Source: Mycolicibacterium sp. CBMA 234 (GTDB taxonomy: Bacteria > Actinomycetota > Actinomycetes > Mycobacteriales > Mycobacteriaceae). Taken from it: a stretch of DNA of 64,000 bases. The DNA lies in the NCBI RefSeq assembly GCF_009729415.1, contig NZ_MPKW01000015.1, positions 61,904 through 125,903 on the forward strand, written 5' to 3'. The notes beneath the pieces are model-generated. The model was not told where the DNA came from and made no database searches. It saw only the letters and a program-made list of their open reading frames with translations. A program made the translations under genes and the position numbers. Shown one piece after another: positions 35,004 to 44,185 of the stretch (position 1 is the stretch's first letter; every line of letters starts with the position of its first letter).

Positions 35004-36935
35004 ATGGCTGGCAAACATCGTCACCCGGAGCACCGGACGTTGGCAGTATCGACATGGCTCGGCACCGGCGTAGCAGCCGTCGGCGTGAGCGCAGCGCTGT
35101 TCGGCAGCGCGGCCGTCGCGAGCGCGGCGCCCGATGCGGATTCGTCGGCGCACTCCAGCAGCGCGCCGGCCAACAAGAACACGACCGACGCGTCGCCCGG
35201 ATCCGAGGCCAAGACCCACCCCGCGTCGACCACGGGTGCGCACGCAAAGCCCTCCAACGCAGCGGAATCCATCGCCAACAAATTGGCGCCCAAGGAGACC
35301 CCCAAGCACCTCATCGCGGCCAACGATGACAGCCCGGCACCCAAGACCGCGGCCGCGGTCAAGCCGGTTGCCGCGGCCGTGACGCCGGCCACGCCGTCTG
35401 CGCCATCGCACGCTGCTGTTGCGCCCGTTGCCACCCCCGCGGCACCTCAGCCGGCGGTCACACCCGCAGTCACGACCGCCCCGGTCTCCGCCGCCGCTGC
35501 CGTGACGTCCGCCGCAAGCACCACGACGCACACGACCAGCACCACGAAGGCGCCGTCGACGGGGACCACCGGCCTCTCCGGAATCCTGTCGGTGTTCGCC
35601 GCCATCGGCCAGGCGTTGGGCGCGGCCGCCCAGAGCACCGAACAAACCGTGGCGGCCGCGGCCGTCGGTACGAGCCAGACCCTGAAGGGGTTGCTCGCCA
35701 CCCCCGGAACTCCGACTCCGGCAACAGCTCTCACGCCGGCGCCTACCGTGATCTGGCAGTCGGGCCAGACCGAGACGACGACGCAGTACGTGCAGACCGC
35801 GCTGCAGGAAATCTCCAGCGCGCAGGCGACGCTCAATGCGGACACGTGGGGCAAGGGCAACTGGTGGGCGGGCTTCGCCGCGGCCGGCACGCAGTTCCAG
35901 CTGTCGATCGCCAGCTGGGAGCTGAACTCGTACCTCAATGGCAACGCCGGTGCCATGTCGTTCTATCAGAACAACGCCAACAGCTGGCTGGGCGGGTTTG
36001 CGCTGGCCGCGCTGAACTGGAATGAATCGCTGCCCGGCATGGCTGTGGGGGCACTCAACGCCGCGAACTCCGGAACCGGGGATGCGGCCGTCAAGTCCCT
36101 GATTTCGCAGGCCGCCGTCAACGGCCGGGTCTACGGGTCCGTTCCACTGACCATGTACGCAGGCACTGAGCCCATCGTCTACATCTCGGTGAACGGCGGT
36201 CAGAAGGTGCCGGTATTGGTCGACACCGGCTCGTCGGGCCTGGTCATCAGCGGCAACAACGTCGGTTCGACGGGCCTCGGCAACTCGGTCGGTTCCGGCA
36301 CCGGCGCCTACAGCGGCGGCCTGACCTACAACTACGGCGAGTACAACACCACCGTCGACTTCGGGAACGGCATCGTCACCGCGCCCACCACCGTCGACGT
36401 CATCACCGACCCGACTCAGCAAGCCGCCTTCAACAACTTCCTGTCCGCCAACGGCGTCGTCGGTGTCCTCGGCATCGGCACCAACGCGGTCGGCCCGGGG
36501 CCGAGCCTGGTGACCACCGCACTGCCGGGCGACCTGAAGAACGGCATCTACATCGACGAACGCGCCGGAACACTGCAGTTCGGTCCCAACCCGCTGCCTG
36601 CCCGGGTCACGACGTCGGGATCCCCGAACGTCATCGGTTCGGTCACCGTGAACGGGACGAACACCCCGATCAACCTGCTGATCGACTCGGGCGGTGTCAC
36701 CGGCACGCTGCCGTCGACCATCGCGGGTTCCGGCCTGCCCGACGGCACCGTCGTCTCGGTATACGACAGCAGCGGCAACCTGCTCTACACCTACAAGACG
36801 ACGTCGACGAACTCGCCGGTGGCCACCACCGATGCCTACAACGCATCGCTGATGAACACCGGGGCACAGCCGTTCCAGACGAACTCGATCTACATCGGGT
36901 ACGACACAGCAAACGGCACGACGGTCTTCGACTAG
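35004..36935 (+). CDS. PecA-family aspartic protease with signal peptide (second of tandem pair)
   Basis: A 643-aa paralogue of the preceding protease. It shares the signal peptide (STWLGTGVAAVGVSAALFGS), the Ala/Pro/Thr-rich linker, the helical middle and the catalytic domain, with VLVDTGSSGLVI (Asp407) and LLIDSGGVTG (Asp561). The linkers are unrelated in detail while the catalytic domains are close, a sign of tandem duplication followed by drift in the tail. The upstream GGAGGACCCGAAATGGCTGG is identical in both genes. ATG 35004 is preferred over 34989 for the same ribosome binding site. A 678-aa frame on the other strand here is a shadow. Confidence 0.85.
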   Translation: MAGKHRHPEHRTLAVSTWLGTGVAAVGVSAALFGSAAVASAAPDADSSAHSSSAPANKNTTDASPGSEAKTHPASTTGAHAKPSNAAESIANKLAPKETPKHLIAANDDSPAPKTAAAVKPVAAAVTPATPSAPSHAAVAPVATPAAPQPAVTPAVTTAPVSAAAAVTSAASTTTHTTSTTKAPSTGTTGLSGILSVFAAIGQALGAAAQSTEQTVAAAAVGTSQTLKGLLATPGTPTPATALTPAPTVIWQSGQTETTTQYVQTALQEISSAQATLNADTWGKGNWWAGFAAAGTQFQLSIASWELNSYLNGNAGAMSFYQNNANSWLGGFALAALNWNESLPGMAVGALNAANSGTGDAAVKSLISQAAVNGRVYGSVPLTMYAGTEPIVYISVNGGQKVPVLVDTGSSGLVISGNNVGSTGLGNSVGSGTGAYSGGLTYNYGEYNTTVDFGNGIVTAPTTVDVITDPTQQAAFNNFLSANGVVGVLGIGTNAVGPGPSLVTTALPGDLKNGIYIDERAGTLQFGPNPLPARVTTSGSPNVIGSVTVNGTNTPINLLIDSGGVTGTLPSTIAGSGLPDGTVVSVYDSSGNLLYTYKTTSTNSPVATTDAYNASLMNTGAQPFQTNSIYIGYDTANGTTVFD

Positions 36936-37144
36936 TAGGGCCATCGCCCAGTAGCCCAGTCGCGGCCGTTGTCATGCGTGGATAACGGTCGCATTGTGGA
37001 CGATTCGCGCCGCCGTTTGGCCAACTGAGCAAAATACGCGATCCCTCGTTGCGGATCTGACGCGCCCGTTAGTCTTCTCCCACGTGGTCGCCGGTTAACG
37101 TATCTCCGGCAATCCGTAAGCCGTGACCAGTGGGGGGCACCTAA

Positions 37145-38386
37145 ATGTCAGACATGTTGGCGAACGCGTTCTCCCACTACCAATGGTGGGCGTACGTCAC
37201 GATCCCGTTGGGCGCCGCATTCGTCGGCTGGATCACCAAGATCATGGCCTTGAAGATGATGTTCTATCCCGTCGAGTTCAAGGGCATTCCGCCGTTCCTC
37301 GGTTGGCAGGGCCAGATTCCCAAGCGCGCACCGAAAATGGCTGCGGTTGCGGTTGATTCGTTGACGTCGGAAATCCTCAAACCCGAGGAGATGTTCGACA
37401 AGATCGATCCGAATGAGTTGGTCAAAGAGCTCGCCGAGCCCTTGAGACAGACCTCCGCGGAGATGGTCGACACCATCATGATGTCGTTCCAGCCGCAGGT
37501 CTGGCGGGCGACGCCAGACCAGATCAAGGACGTCGTCGTCAAGAACGTCGAGAAGCGCATCCCGGTGGCCATGGCCGCGATGTTCGAAAAGATTCGCGAT
37601 CAGGTCGACCAGATCTTCGATATCAAGCACATGGTCGTCACCAACCTGGTGCGCGACAAGGTCACACTCAACACCGTTTTCCAGGACATCGGCAAACCTG
37701 CCTTCAAGTTCCTGATCATGTCCGGCCTCGTGTTCGGCTTCGTGATCGGTCTGATCCAGACGGTGGTGTTCGGTTTCACCGGCAAGCCGTGGACGTTGCC
37801 GCTCTTCGGCCTCATTACCGGTGGTCTCACTGACTACATCGGTCTGCAGATGATCTTCCGGCCGCTCGAACGCAAGAACGTCTTCCTCGGGATGAAGTGG
37901 CAGGGCGTCTTCCAGCGGGAACGCAAGCAGGTGGTCGAGGGCTATGCGGCGCTCATGGCACGCGAAATCTTCACCCCGCAGGCCATCATGGAGAGCATGA
38001 TGAACGGTCCCTCGTCGGACCGGTTCTTCGACATGATCGCGACCGAGATCAGCCAGACCATCGACACCCAGATGGGCTTCACCGGCAAGGTCATCAAGTC
38101 CGTCGGCGGCCGCCAGTACGTGGACATGAAGAAGCAGATCACCGATTCGATCATCGCAAAATTGCCCGAAACATCCACGTACATCGAGGGATACATGCGG
38201 GACCGCCTCGACCTCGAGAACGTGATGGTCGAGAAGATGATGGTGCTGGACAACCTGGCTTTCGAAAATCTGCTCCGGCCCGCGTTCAAGGACGACGAGT
38301 GGATCGTCGTCGTGCTCGGTTCGGTGCTCGGTGTCCTCTGCGGTGAGATCCAGGCGCAGCTGATCGTGTACTTCGCCAGCCACTGA
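37145..38386 (+). CDS. DUF445 domain-containing membrane protein
   Basis: A 413-aa protein of the DUF445 family. Membrane segments are seen near the N-terminus (ITIPLGAAFVGWITK-like), in the middle (LIMSGLVFGFVIGLIQTVVF, LFGLITGGLTDYIGLQMIF) and at the very C-terminus (WIVVVLGSVLGVLCGEIQAQ). The repeated MMFYPVEFKGIPPFLGWQGQ and MIFRPLERKNVFLGMKWQGV are the two halves of the family signature. The function is unproven. ATG 37145 follows GTGGGGGG. Confidence 0.85.
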   Translation: MSDMLANAFSHYQWWAYVTIPLGAAFVGWITKIMALKMMFYPVEFKGIPPFLGWQGQIPKRAPKMAAVAVDSLTSEILKPEEMFDKIDPNELVKELAEPLRQTSAEMVDTIMMSFQPQVWRATPDQIKDVVVKNVEKRIPVAMAAMFEKIRDQVDQIFDIKHMVVTNLVRDKVTLNTVFQDIGKPAFKFLIMSGLVFGFVIGLIQTVVFGFTGKPWTLPLFGLITGGLTDYIGLQMIFRPLERKNVFLGMKWQGVFQRERKQVVEGYAALMAREIFTPQAIMESMMNGPSSDRFFDMIATEISQTIDTQMGFTGKVIKSVGGRQYVDMKKQITDSIIAKLPETSTYIEGYMRDRLDLENVMVEKMMVLDNLAFENLLRPAFKDDEWIVVVLGSVLGVLCGEIQAQLIVYFASH

Positions 38387-38389
38387 CGG

Positions 38390-39535
38390 CTAGGCCTGGC
38401 CGGGCACCCCGGCCAGCTTGCGGACGGTTAGAACCTCACTGTCGCGGTAGGCCCGCCCGTTCGGGTACAGCAGGTCGCTGAACCAGACTTTCGGCTCCGA
38501 CGGATAGGGGTGATCCCAGGAATCCCACGGGAAGTACGTCTGCGTCTTGCCGGCCACGAGTCCCCAGCTGTAAGCACCGACATTGCGCTGCTTGGCGATT
38601 GGCAGGATGCCCTCGACGGTGCTGCCCTGGTTTCGAGCCAGGTATTCGGTGCATACGATGGGCCGGCCCAGCGGGGTGAGCTCATCGATCCGGGCCGAAA
38701 AGTCCGCGGGCTTGGCATAGCTGTGGAACGAAATGATGTCCGAGTTGTCCAGTTGGATCGAGGCGATGGCGCTGCGCTTCGCGGGATCGGCCCAACCGCC
38801 TTGCCACACACCGCTTGTCAGTGGCTGCACGGGGTCGACGGCCCGCGCCCATGCGAATACCTGTGGCAGCAGGTCGGTCACCAGCTGGATCTTGTCGCTG
38901 CGCTCGACCTTGCTGTACACCTTGGCCGGGTTATCGGGCTCGTTCCACAAGTCCCAGCCGAGGACCCGGGTGTCGTTGCGGAACTGGGTCATCACACTGG
39001 TGACGTAATTCTGCAGTGTGCCACGATAACTCGGGTCGCCGAGCCGGTCCGCGCCCGGACTCTGCACCCAGCCCGAGTTGTGCACACCCGGTGTCGGAGC
39101 GCGCTGCACACCGGGCCTGGGATGCGGGTCCCAGCACGAATCGAAGAATACGAGCAGCGGTTTGATGCCGTGGTTCGCCGCGATGCCGACGAACTGGTTT
39201 AGACGCTGCGAAAAGCCCTGCGGATCCTGTACCCACAGCAGGTCGTGCAAAAAGACGCGGACGGTGTTGAAGCCGAACCAGCGGGCGGCGCTGAGTTCGG
39301 CGTTGATGCGGCCGGGGTCGTAGGTGCCGGGCTGGAACATTTCCAGCTGATTGACCGCGGTCGAGGTGATGTAGTTGCCGCCGACCAGCCAACCCTGCCC
39401 CTGGTACCAGCTGTTGGCGCGGTCAGGCGTCCAGCGCGCGCCTGCCGCGGAGGCCAGAAACGGTCCAGAGAACCCGGCCACGGCGGAACCCGCTGCCAGC
39501 AGCAGCGGCAGCTTGAGAGCGGTTCGGCGGTCCAC
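38390..39535 (-). CDS. Tat-exported glycoside hydrolase (GH5-like)
   Basis: A 381-aa protein starting at GTG 39535. It has a twin-arginine signal (DRRTALKLPLLLAAGSAVAG), then a TIM-barrel glycosidase with the acid/base Glu in LGWDLWNEPDNP (Glu199), FHSY (His271) and the nucleophile Glu in PIVCTEYLAR (Glu297). It resembles M. tuberculosis Rv3096-like proteins annotated as cellulase or xylanase. The natural substrate is unknown, possibly a cell-envelope or host polysaccharide. Its stop is three bases from the DUF445 stop (convergent). Confidence 0.85.
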   Translation of the reverse strand: MDRRTALKLPLLLAAGSAVAGFSGPFLASAAGARWTPDRANSWYQGQGWLVGGNYITSTAVNQLEMFQPGTYDPGRINAELSAARWFGFNTVRVFLHDLLWVQDPQGFSQRLNQFVGIAANHGIKPLLVFFDSCWDPHPRPGVQRAPTPGVHNSGWVQSPGADRLGDPSYRGTLQNYVTSVMTQFRNDTRVLGWDLWNEPDNPAKVYSKVERSDKIQLVTDLLPQVFAWARAVDPVQPLTSGVWQGGWADPAKRSAIASIQLDNSDIISFHSYAKPADFSARIDELTPLGRPIVCTEYLARNQGSTVEGILPIAKQRNVGAYSWGLVAGKTQTYFPWDSWDHPYPSEPKVWFSDLLYPNGRAYRDSEVLTVRKLAGVPGQA

Positions 39536-39627
39536 TGCACGAGGCTACTGATCTGGATCCGGCCGGTGGGGCATGCTTATCGAGTTGCAACCAACACTAT
39601 GTCGGACGGTGATGTCAGGCCGCCAGA

Positions 39628-40212
39628 TCAGGCGTTAATGCCGGCAGTGAGGATTGCGGCGAGCTCGCGATACGCGCTCGCGTCGTCGAGCCCGGTGCTC
39701 TCGCGGACCCGACGCTGCTGGATGCGCACCATCATGGTCGACGCCAGGTCTGCCGCGAAAGCTGCATGGACATCACGGAATTCGCCGCTCGCGACACCCT
39801 CGGCGATCATCTGCTGCACCCGGCCCGCGGCGATCTGCGTGTTCTTTTCATAGACGCTGCGCGCGGGGGCAAAGGCGTCCAGATCCGCCATGAATTGATC
39901 CGACGCGGCGTCCAACACTGATCCCACGGCAGACAGATAGGCCGTAATCCGGGCCCTGGCCCCATCGACGTCAGCCACCAGCCGTTCGACGTCGTCGGTG
40001 GCCTGACGGAAAAACTGCACCGTGGCGGCGCGGACCAGCTGTTCCTTGCTACCGGCCAGCGTGTACAGCGTGGACTTCGAGCACCGCAGCCGCCCGGCGA
40101 TGTCGTCAAGAGTGAGGTGCGCGAATCCCTCGTCGAGGAACAACGCGATGAGGGCGTCGAACAACTCGGTACGCCGACGGGTGCCGAAGGCCGGGGAGGT
40201 GTGCGCGCTCAC
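39628..40212 (-). CDS. TetR/AcrR family transcriptional regulator
   Basis: A 194-aa TetR repressor. The DNA-binding domain includes TELFDALIALFLDEGFAHLT, then LDDIAGRLRCSKSTLYTLAG. GTG 40212 (VSAHTSPAFGTRRR) is preferred because the longer frame (to 40251) covers the operator. It is divergent from an acyl-CoA dehydrogenase gene and presumably controls it. Confidence 0.92.
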   Translation of the reverse strand: MSAHTSPAFGTRRRTELFDALIALFLDEGFAHLTLDDIAGRLRCSKSTLYTLAGSKEQLVRAATVQFFRQATDDVERLVADVDGARARITAYLSAVGSVLDAASDQFMADLDAFAPARSVYEKNTQIAAGRVQQMIAEGVASGEFRDVHAAFAADLASTMMVRIQQRRVRESTGLDDASAYRELAAILTAGINA

Positions 40213-40216
40213 AGCC

Positions 40217-40250
40217 TGATAGTACTGCCGACCTTTACTCAGTACTATCA
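40217..40250. promoter_or_regulatory. TetR operator with repeated AGTACT motifs
   Basis: Arms TGATAGTACTG and CAGTACTATCA are perfectly inverted around a 12-base spacer. A third CAGTACT lies at 40254-40260 and a related CAGTACC at about 40274-40280. Several dimers could bind cooperatively. Confidence 0.7.
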
Positions 40251-40304
40251 AAACAGTACTCTGAGACGTAATTCAGTACCACTCCTCGTATCCATGGAGC
40301 TCAG

Positions 40305-41447
40305 ATGCCTGTCGATCGCCTCTTGCCCAACGACGAAGCGCACGCGCTGATCGAACTCACCCGCGACATCGCGGACAAGGTGCTGGACCCCATCGTCGAC
40401 AAGCACGAGAAGGACGAGACGTACCCCGACGGGGTGTTCAAAACCCTCGGCGAGGCCGGGCTGCTGAGCCTGCCGTACCCCGAGGAGTGGGGCGGCGGCG
40501 GCCAGCCCTACGAGGTTTACCTCCAGGTGCTCGAAGAACTCGCCGCCCGGTGGGCCTCGGTAGCCATCGCAGTCAGCGTCCACAGCCTGTCGTGCCATCC
40601 GCTGATGACCTTCGGCACCGACGAGCAGCGGCAGCGCTGGCTCCCAGAGATGTTGAACGGCAACCTCGTTGGCGCGTACAGCTTGTCCGAGCCGCAGGCT
40701 GGTTCCGACGCCGCGGCACTCGCCTGCAAGGCCGAGCCCATCGACGACGGATATCGGATCACCGGATCGAAAGCCTGGATCACCCATGGTGGACTCGCCG
40801 ACTTCTACACGCTATTCGCCCGCACCGGCGAAGGCTCCCAAGGGATTTCGTGCTTCCTGGTCCCCGCGGACGCCGAGGGACTGACCTTCGGGCGGCCCGA
40901 GGAGAAGATGGGCCTGCATGCGGTCCCCACCACCACCGCGCACTACGACGGCGTCATCCTGCCCGCCGAGCGCCGGCTCGGCGCTGAAGGACAGGGCTTG
41001 TCCATCGCCTTCAGCGCACTCGACGCCGGCCGGCTGGGTGTCGCGGCCGTGGCCGTCGGCCTGGCTCAGTCTGCACTGGATCAGGCGGTTGCCTACGCAC
41101 AGGAGCGAACGACCTTCGGCCGCAAGATCATCGACCACCAGGGCCTCGGGTTCCTGCTAGCCGACATGGCCGCCGCGGTCGACTCGGCGCGGGCCACCTA
41201 CCTGGACGCTGCGCGTCGCCGCGATGCCGGACTCCCCTACTCGCGCAATGCCTCCGTCGCCAAGCTGGTCGCGACCGACGCCGCGATGAAGGTCACCACA
41301 GACGCCGTCCAGGTGTTCGGCGGCGCCGGGTACACCCGCGACTACCGGGTCGAGCGCTTCATGCGCGAGGCCAAGATCATGCAGATCTTCGAGGGCACCA
41401 ACCAGATTCAGCGGCTCGTGATCAGCCGGAGCCTGGCCGGCCGGTAA
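40305..41447 (+). CDS. Acyl-CoA dehydrogenase family protein (FadE-like)
   Basis: A 380-aa acyl-CoA dehydrogenase. It contains YSLSEPQAGSDAAALACKAE, KAWITHGGLADFYTLFART, VFGGAGYTRDYRVERFMREA and KIMQIFEGTNQIQRLVISRS, including the catalytic Glu of the short/medium-chain type. It is slightly short at the N-terminus but complete. ATG 40305 follows GGAG. Regulated by the divergent TetR through the repeated AGTACT sites (inference). Confidence 0.94.
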   Translation: MPVDRLLPNDEAHALIELTRDIADKVLDPIVDKHEKDETYPDGVFKTLGEAGLLSLPYPEEWGGGGQPYEVYLQVLEELAARWASVAIAVSVHSLSCHPLMTFGTDEQRQRWLPEMLNGNLVGAYSLSEPQAGSDAAALACKAEPIDDGYRITGSKAWITHGGLADFYTLFARTGEGSQGISCFLVPADAEGLTFGRPEEKMGLHAVPTTTAHYDGVILPAERRLGAEGQGLSIAFSALDAGRLGVAAVAVGLAQSALDQAVAYAQERTTFGRKIIDHQGLGFLLADMAAAVDSARATYLDAARRRDAGLPYSRNASVAKLVATDAAMKVTTDAVQVFGGAGYTRDYRVERFMREAKIMQIFEGTNQIQRLVISRSLAGR

Positions 41448-41480
41448 TCGCCCGCAGACGGACGCCCAGCGCACGGCGAG

Positions 41481-42134
41481 TCAGTCGTCGGCCGCTGCGT
41501 GCTTGCGCTTGACTTTGCCTACCGAACGAATCACCAAGGCCGCCAAGATAATCAGCAGGAAGGGCCCGTAGAACAGCGGGTAGGTGATCCCGCGGCGCCA
41601 GTAGGCTACGAAAAAGGTCAACCAGATCACGTAACTGCCGATGACATGGAGCCGTCGCCAGGTGGCGTACTGCATCTGCTTGGCAATCCGGTCGAACGAA
41701 GTGATTGCCATCGCAAGAATGAATCCGTACGCAATCGTGTCGAGAACGTACACGGCGTGCGGGGTGCGCTCCACCCCGGCTTTGAAGCGTGCACTGCTCA
41801 GGACCACTGACGCGACGATGAATCCGGCGTGGACCAGATGCGAGCCGGCGAAGGCGACGCCGAGATAGCGCCGATTACGACGCACCCACTTGGTGGCGTC
41901 ATTGGGCCACAGTCGATAGGCCGCCGAGGCCGTGAATGCCAACAGAAACAGCACGGCCGAGGTCCTCGCGGTGATCCTGATGCCCTCGTTGGCCCCGGCC
42001 ACCCCGCCCGCAGCCACCGCCACCGTGGTGGCAAAGACCGCGATCGCCAGAACCAGCACCCAGGTCAACCGCCATCCGGTCAGCTGAGGCATCAGGTTAC
42101 GGCTGGCCTTGGTCGGAACGTCGATGATCGCCAT
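41481..42134 (-). CDS. Ferric reductase-like transmembrane protein
   Basis: A 217-aa membrane protein with about six helices. Seen are LVLAIAVFATTVAVAAGGVA, FLLAFTASAAYRLWP, YLGVAFAGSHLVHAGFIVAS and WRRLHVIGSYVIWLTFFVAY; the histidines SHLVHA and RRLHVIGSY fit the haem-ligating pattern of the ferric-reductase-like (MsrQ/YedZ-related) domain. No soluble NADH/FAD domain is fused. ATG 42134 follows AAAGGCGAC. It lies downstream of a Tat-exported hydrolase in the same orientation. Confidence 0.75.
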   Translation of the reverse strand: MAIIDVPTKASRNLMPQLTGWRLTWVLVLAIAVFATTVAVAAGGVAGANEGIRITARTSAVLFLLAFTASAAYRLWPNDATKWVRRNRRYLGVAFAGSHLVHAGFIVASVVLSSARFKAGVERTPHAVYVLDTIAYGFILAMAITSFDRIAKQMQYATWRRLHVIGSYVIWLTFFVAYWRRGITYPLFYGPFLLIILAALVIRSVGKVKRKHAAADD

Positions 42135-42187
42135 CGATGATGTCGCCTTTCGTCGAATAGGTTGCGGCACAATCCGGCCCGGAGCGG

Positions 42188-43273
42188 TCAACGGGACGAC
42201 ATGCGATTCACGTCGATCACTGCGTTCGCGAACTGCGCGGGCGCCTCTTGCGGCACGTTGTGCCCGATGCCGTCGAGCACCCGGTGTTCGTAGGGCCCGG
42301 TGTACATCGCGCGGTATCCCGCTCCGTCTTTCGCCGCGCCGTCGAAGTCGCTGCCGATGGTTATCGTCGGGACGTGGATCGACGGCTTGGCTTGTAGACG
42401 CTGTTCATCTGCGTCATAACGGCTTTCACCCTCAGCGAGGCTGAGCCGCCACCGGTAGTTGTGGATCACGATGGCGACGTGGTCGGGGTTGTCGAACGCC
42501 CCCGCACTGAGACCGTAGGTCGCATCGGTGAAGTGCCAGAGCGGCGATGCCTTCGACCAGATGAGCCGGTTGAACGCCTTGGTGTTCTGCCGATATCCGA
42601 GTTCGCCGCGCGGCGTCGCGAAGTAGTACTGGTACCACCACCCGAGTTCGGCCTCCGGATCCAGCGGCGCCAAGTTGGCCGCCCGGTTCACCACGATGTA
42701 TCCACTGACCGCGACAAGTCCCGAAACCCGTTGGGGCCATAGGGCGGCCACAGCATTGGCCGAGCGGCCACCCCAGTCGAAGCCACCCACGATTGCCTGC
42801 GGGATGTTCAGTGCGTCCATCAGCGCGACGACGTCGGCGGCCAACGCAGCCTGCTGACCGTTGCGGACTGTGGTGTTCGTCAGGAAGCTCGTGGAGCCGA
42901 AGCCGCGCAGATACGGCACGATCACCCGGAATCCCTGGTCGGCCAACGTCGCGGAAACGTCTGCGTAACTGTGGATGTCGTACGGCCAGCCGTGCAGCAG
43001 GATCACCGGCCGACCGTCCGCAGGCCCCGCTTCTACGTAGCCCACGTTGAGGTCACCGGCGCGGACCTGCTTCACCGGATTCAGGTTGTGCGCCGGAGCG
43101 GGCGGCGGCGTCGCCTTGTCGGTCGACGGCGACTCCGGCGACGAACCGCACGCCGCCAACGATGCGGCGCCAACTGCCGCGGTCGCGATGAAGCCGAACT
43201 GCCTTCTACTCAAACCGGTCACGGTTCGCCGTTCCTTCCCGTGCGTCTGGGTGCCATCCCCACGATTCGCCAT
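42188..43273 (-). CDS. Tat/lipoprotein-type alpha/beta hydrolase (epoxide hydrolase-like)
   Basis: A 361-aa hydrolase with a combined twin-arginine and lipobox signal (SRRQFGFIATAAVGAASLAAC), so it is probably a lipid-anchored cell-envelope enzyme. The hydrolase core has VILLHGWPYDIHSYADVS and the nucleophile elbow VGGFDWGGRSA, with Asp in place of Ser, as in epoxide hydrolases and dehalogenases. The start may be ATG 43273 or the internal GTG 43222, which has a GGAAGGA site. The ligand is unknown. Confidence 0.85.
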   Translation of the reverse strand: MANRGDGTQTHGKERRTVTGLSRRQFGFIATAAVGAASLAACGSSPESPSTDKATPPPAPAHNLNPVKQVRAGDLNVGYVEAGPADGRPVILLHGWPYDIHSYADVSATLADQGFRVIVPYLRGFGSTSFLTNTTVRNGQQAALAADVVALMDALNIPQAIVGGFDWGGRSANAVAALWPQRVSGLVAVSGYIVVNRAANLAPLDPEAELGWWYQYYFATPRGELGYRQNTKAFNRLIWSKASPLWHFTDATYGLSAGAFDNPDHVAIVIHNYRWRLSLAEGESRYDADEQRLQAKPSIHVPTITIGSDFDGAAKDGAGYRAMYTGPYEHRVLDGIGHNVPQEAPAQFANAVIDVNRMSSR

Positions 43274-43395
43274 CGCGGTTTACTCCATACATCTCAACCG
43301 GCGCTACACATCGTGTCCAACGATAGATTTCGATGGTTTGCATCTACTTCAGAGATACTGACTGTCACGCAGGGCTCTTACTCACTCGTCACCCG

Positions 43396-44160
43396 CTAGA
43401 TCGCCGACCACCCACCATCCACACTGAGGATCGCACCGTGGATATTCGCCGCATCGTCACTGGCCAGAAACGCCACCGATGCAGCCACTTCCTCCGGCGT
43501 ACTCATCCGCCGGGAAGGCAACCGGTCCAGCACCGGTTTGATGTGGTCCGCGAACTCCTCTTGCCGTTCGGTCGCGATCGGCCCCGGTGCGACCGCGTTG
43601 ACCCGCACTCCGAAAGGTCCGTACTCGTCGGCCCAGGACGTAGTGAGCGAATGGATGGCCGCCTTGTTGGAGTTGTAGATCGCCGAACCGCTGGCCCCGC
43701 GCAGTCCGGTGATCGATCCGATGTTCACCACAGCGCCGCGGCCATTGCGCGCCATCTCCGAGGCGATGACACCGGTGAGCAGGAATGGCGCAAAGACGTT
43801 GACCTCGAACGCCGCTCGCAGCACCGCCGGGGCGACATCGCTGGTCGGGGTGGGCATCAACAGCGTTGCGGCGTTGTTCACCAAGATGTCCAGCTGCCCG
43901 CCCACAGCTTCTGCGGCACTTTCAGCCAGGGCTCGGATCGCTCCGTCGCCGCCTGCCAGATCTGCAGCGACGAACGACGCCTCGGCGCCGGCCGATCGGA
44001 TCGTGGCCACCAGCTCCGCACCGCGCTCTGCATTGCGGCCGCTGACCACAACGTGGGCGCCTTCGGCGGCCAATCTACGTGCGATGGCGATCCCGAGACC
44101 GCCGGTGGAACCCGTGACAAGTGCTGTGCGGCCCGACAACCGCGTAACGTTTGGACTCAT
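43396..44160 (-). CDS. Short-chain dehydrogenase/reductase
   Basis: A 254-aa classical SDR: TALVTGSTGGLGIAIARRLA (coenzyme-binding GxxxGxG), DILVNNAATLL (NNAA motif), VVNIGSITGLRGASGSAIYN followed by YNSNK (catalytic Tyr and Lys), and a C-terminus ending ILSVDGGWSAI. ATG 44160 (MSPNVTRLSGRT) is chosen; the frame upstream overlaps the TetR gene in antisense. It shares a two-operator promoter with the divergent TetR. Confidence 0.93.
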   Translation of the reverse strand: MSPNVTRLSGRTALVTGSTGGLGIAIARRLAAEGAHVVVSGRNAERGAELVATIRSAGAEASFVAADLAGGDGAIRALAESAAEAVGGQLDILVNNAATLLMPTPTSDVAPAVLRAAFEVNVFAPFLLTGVIASEMARNGRGAVVNIGSITGLRGASGSAIYNSNKAAIHSLTTSWADEYGPFGVRVNAVAPGPIATERQEEFADHIKPVLDRLPSRRMSTPEEVAASVAFLASDDAANIHGAILSVDGGWSAI

Positions 44161-44167
44161 GAGTCCA
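44152..44167. promoter_or_regulatory. TetR operator A (TGGAC-N6-GTCCA)
   Basis: TGGAC-TCATGA-GTCCA, a perfect palindrome over the SDR start codon; the central TCATGA is itself symmetric. Confidence 0.75.
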
Positions 44168-44185
44168 TATGCTTCACCGGACAAA

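Noticed and set aside
34908..36944. A 678-aa open frame on the minus strand opposite the second aspartic protease
   Set aside because: It is a high-GC antisense shadow with Arg/Gly-rich composition, no start signal and no family; the plus-strand protease explains the DNA.
36966..36988. CCGTTGTC-N7-GATAACGG repeat before the DUF445 gene
   Set aside because: One mismatch and no regulator nearby; too weak to call an operator.
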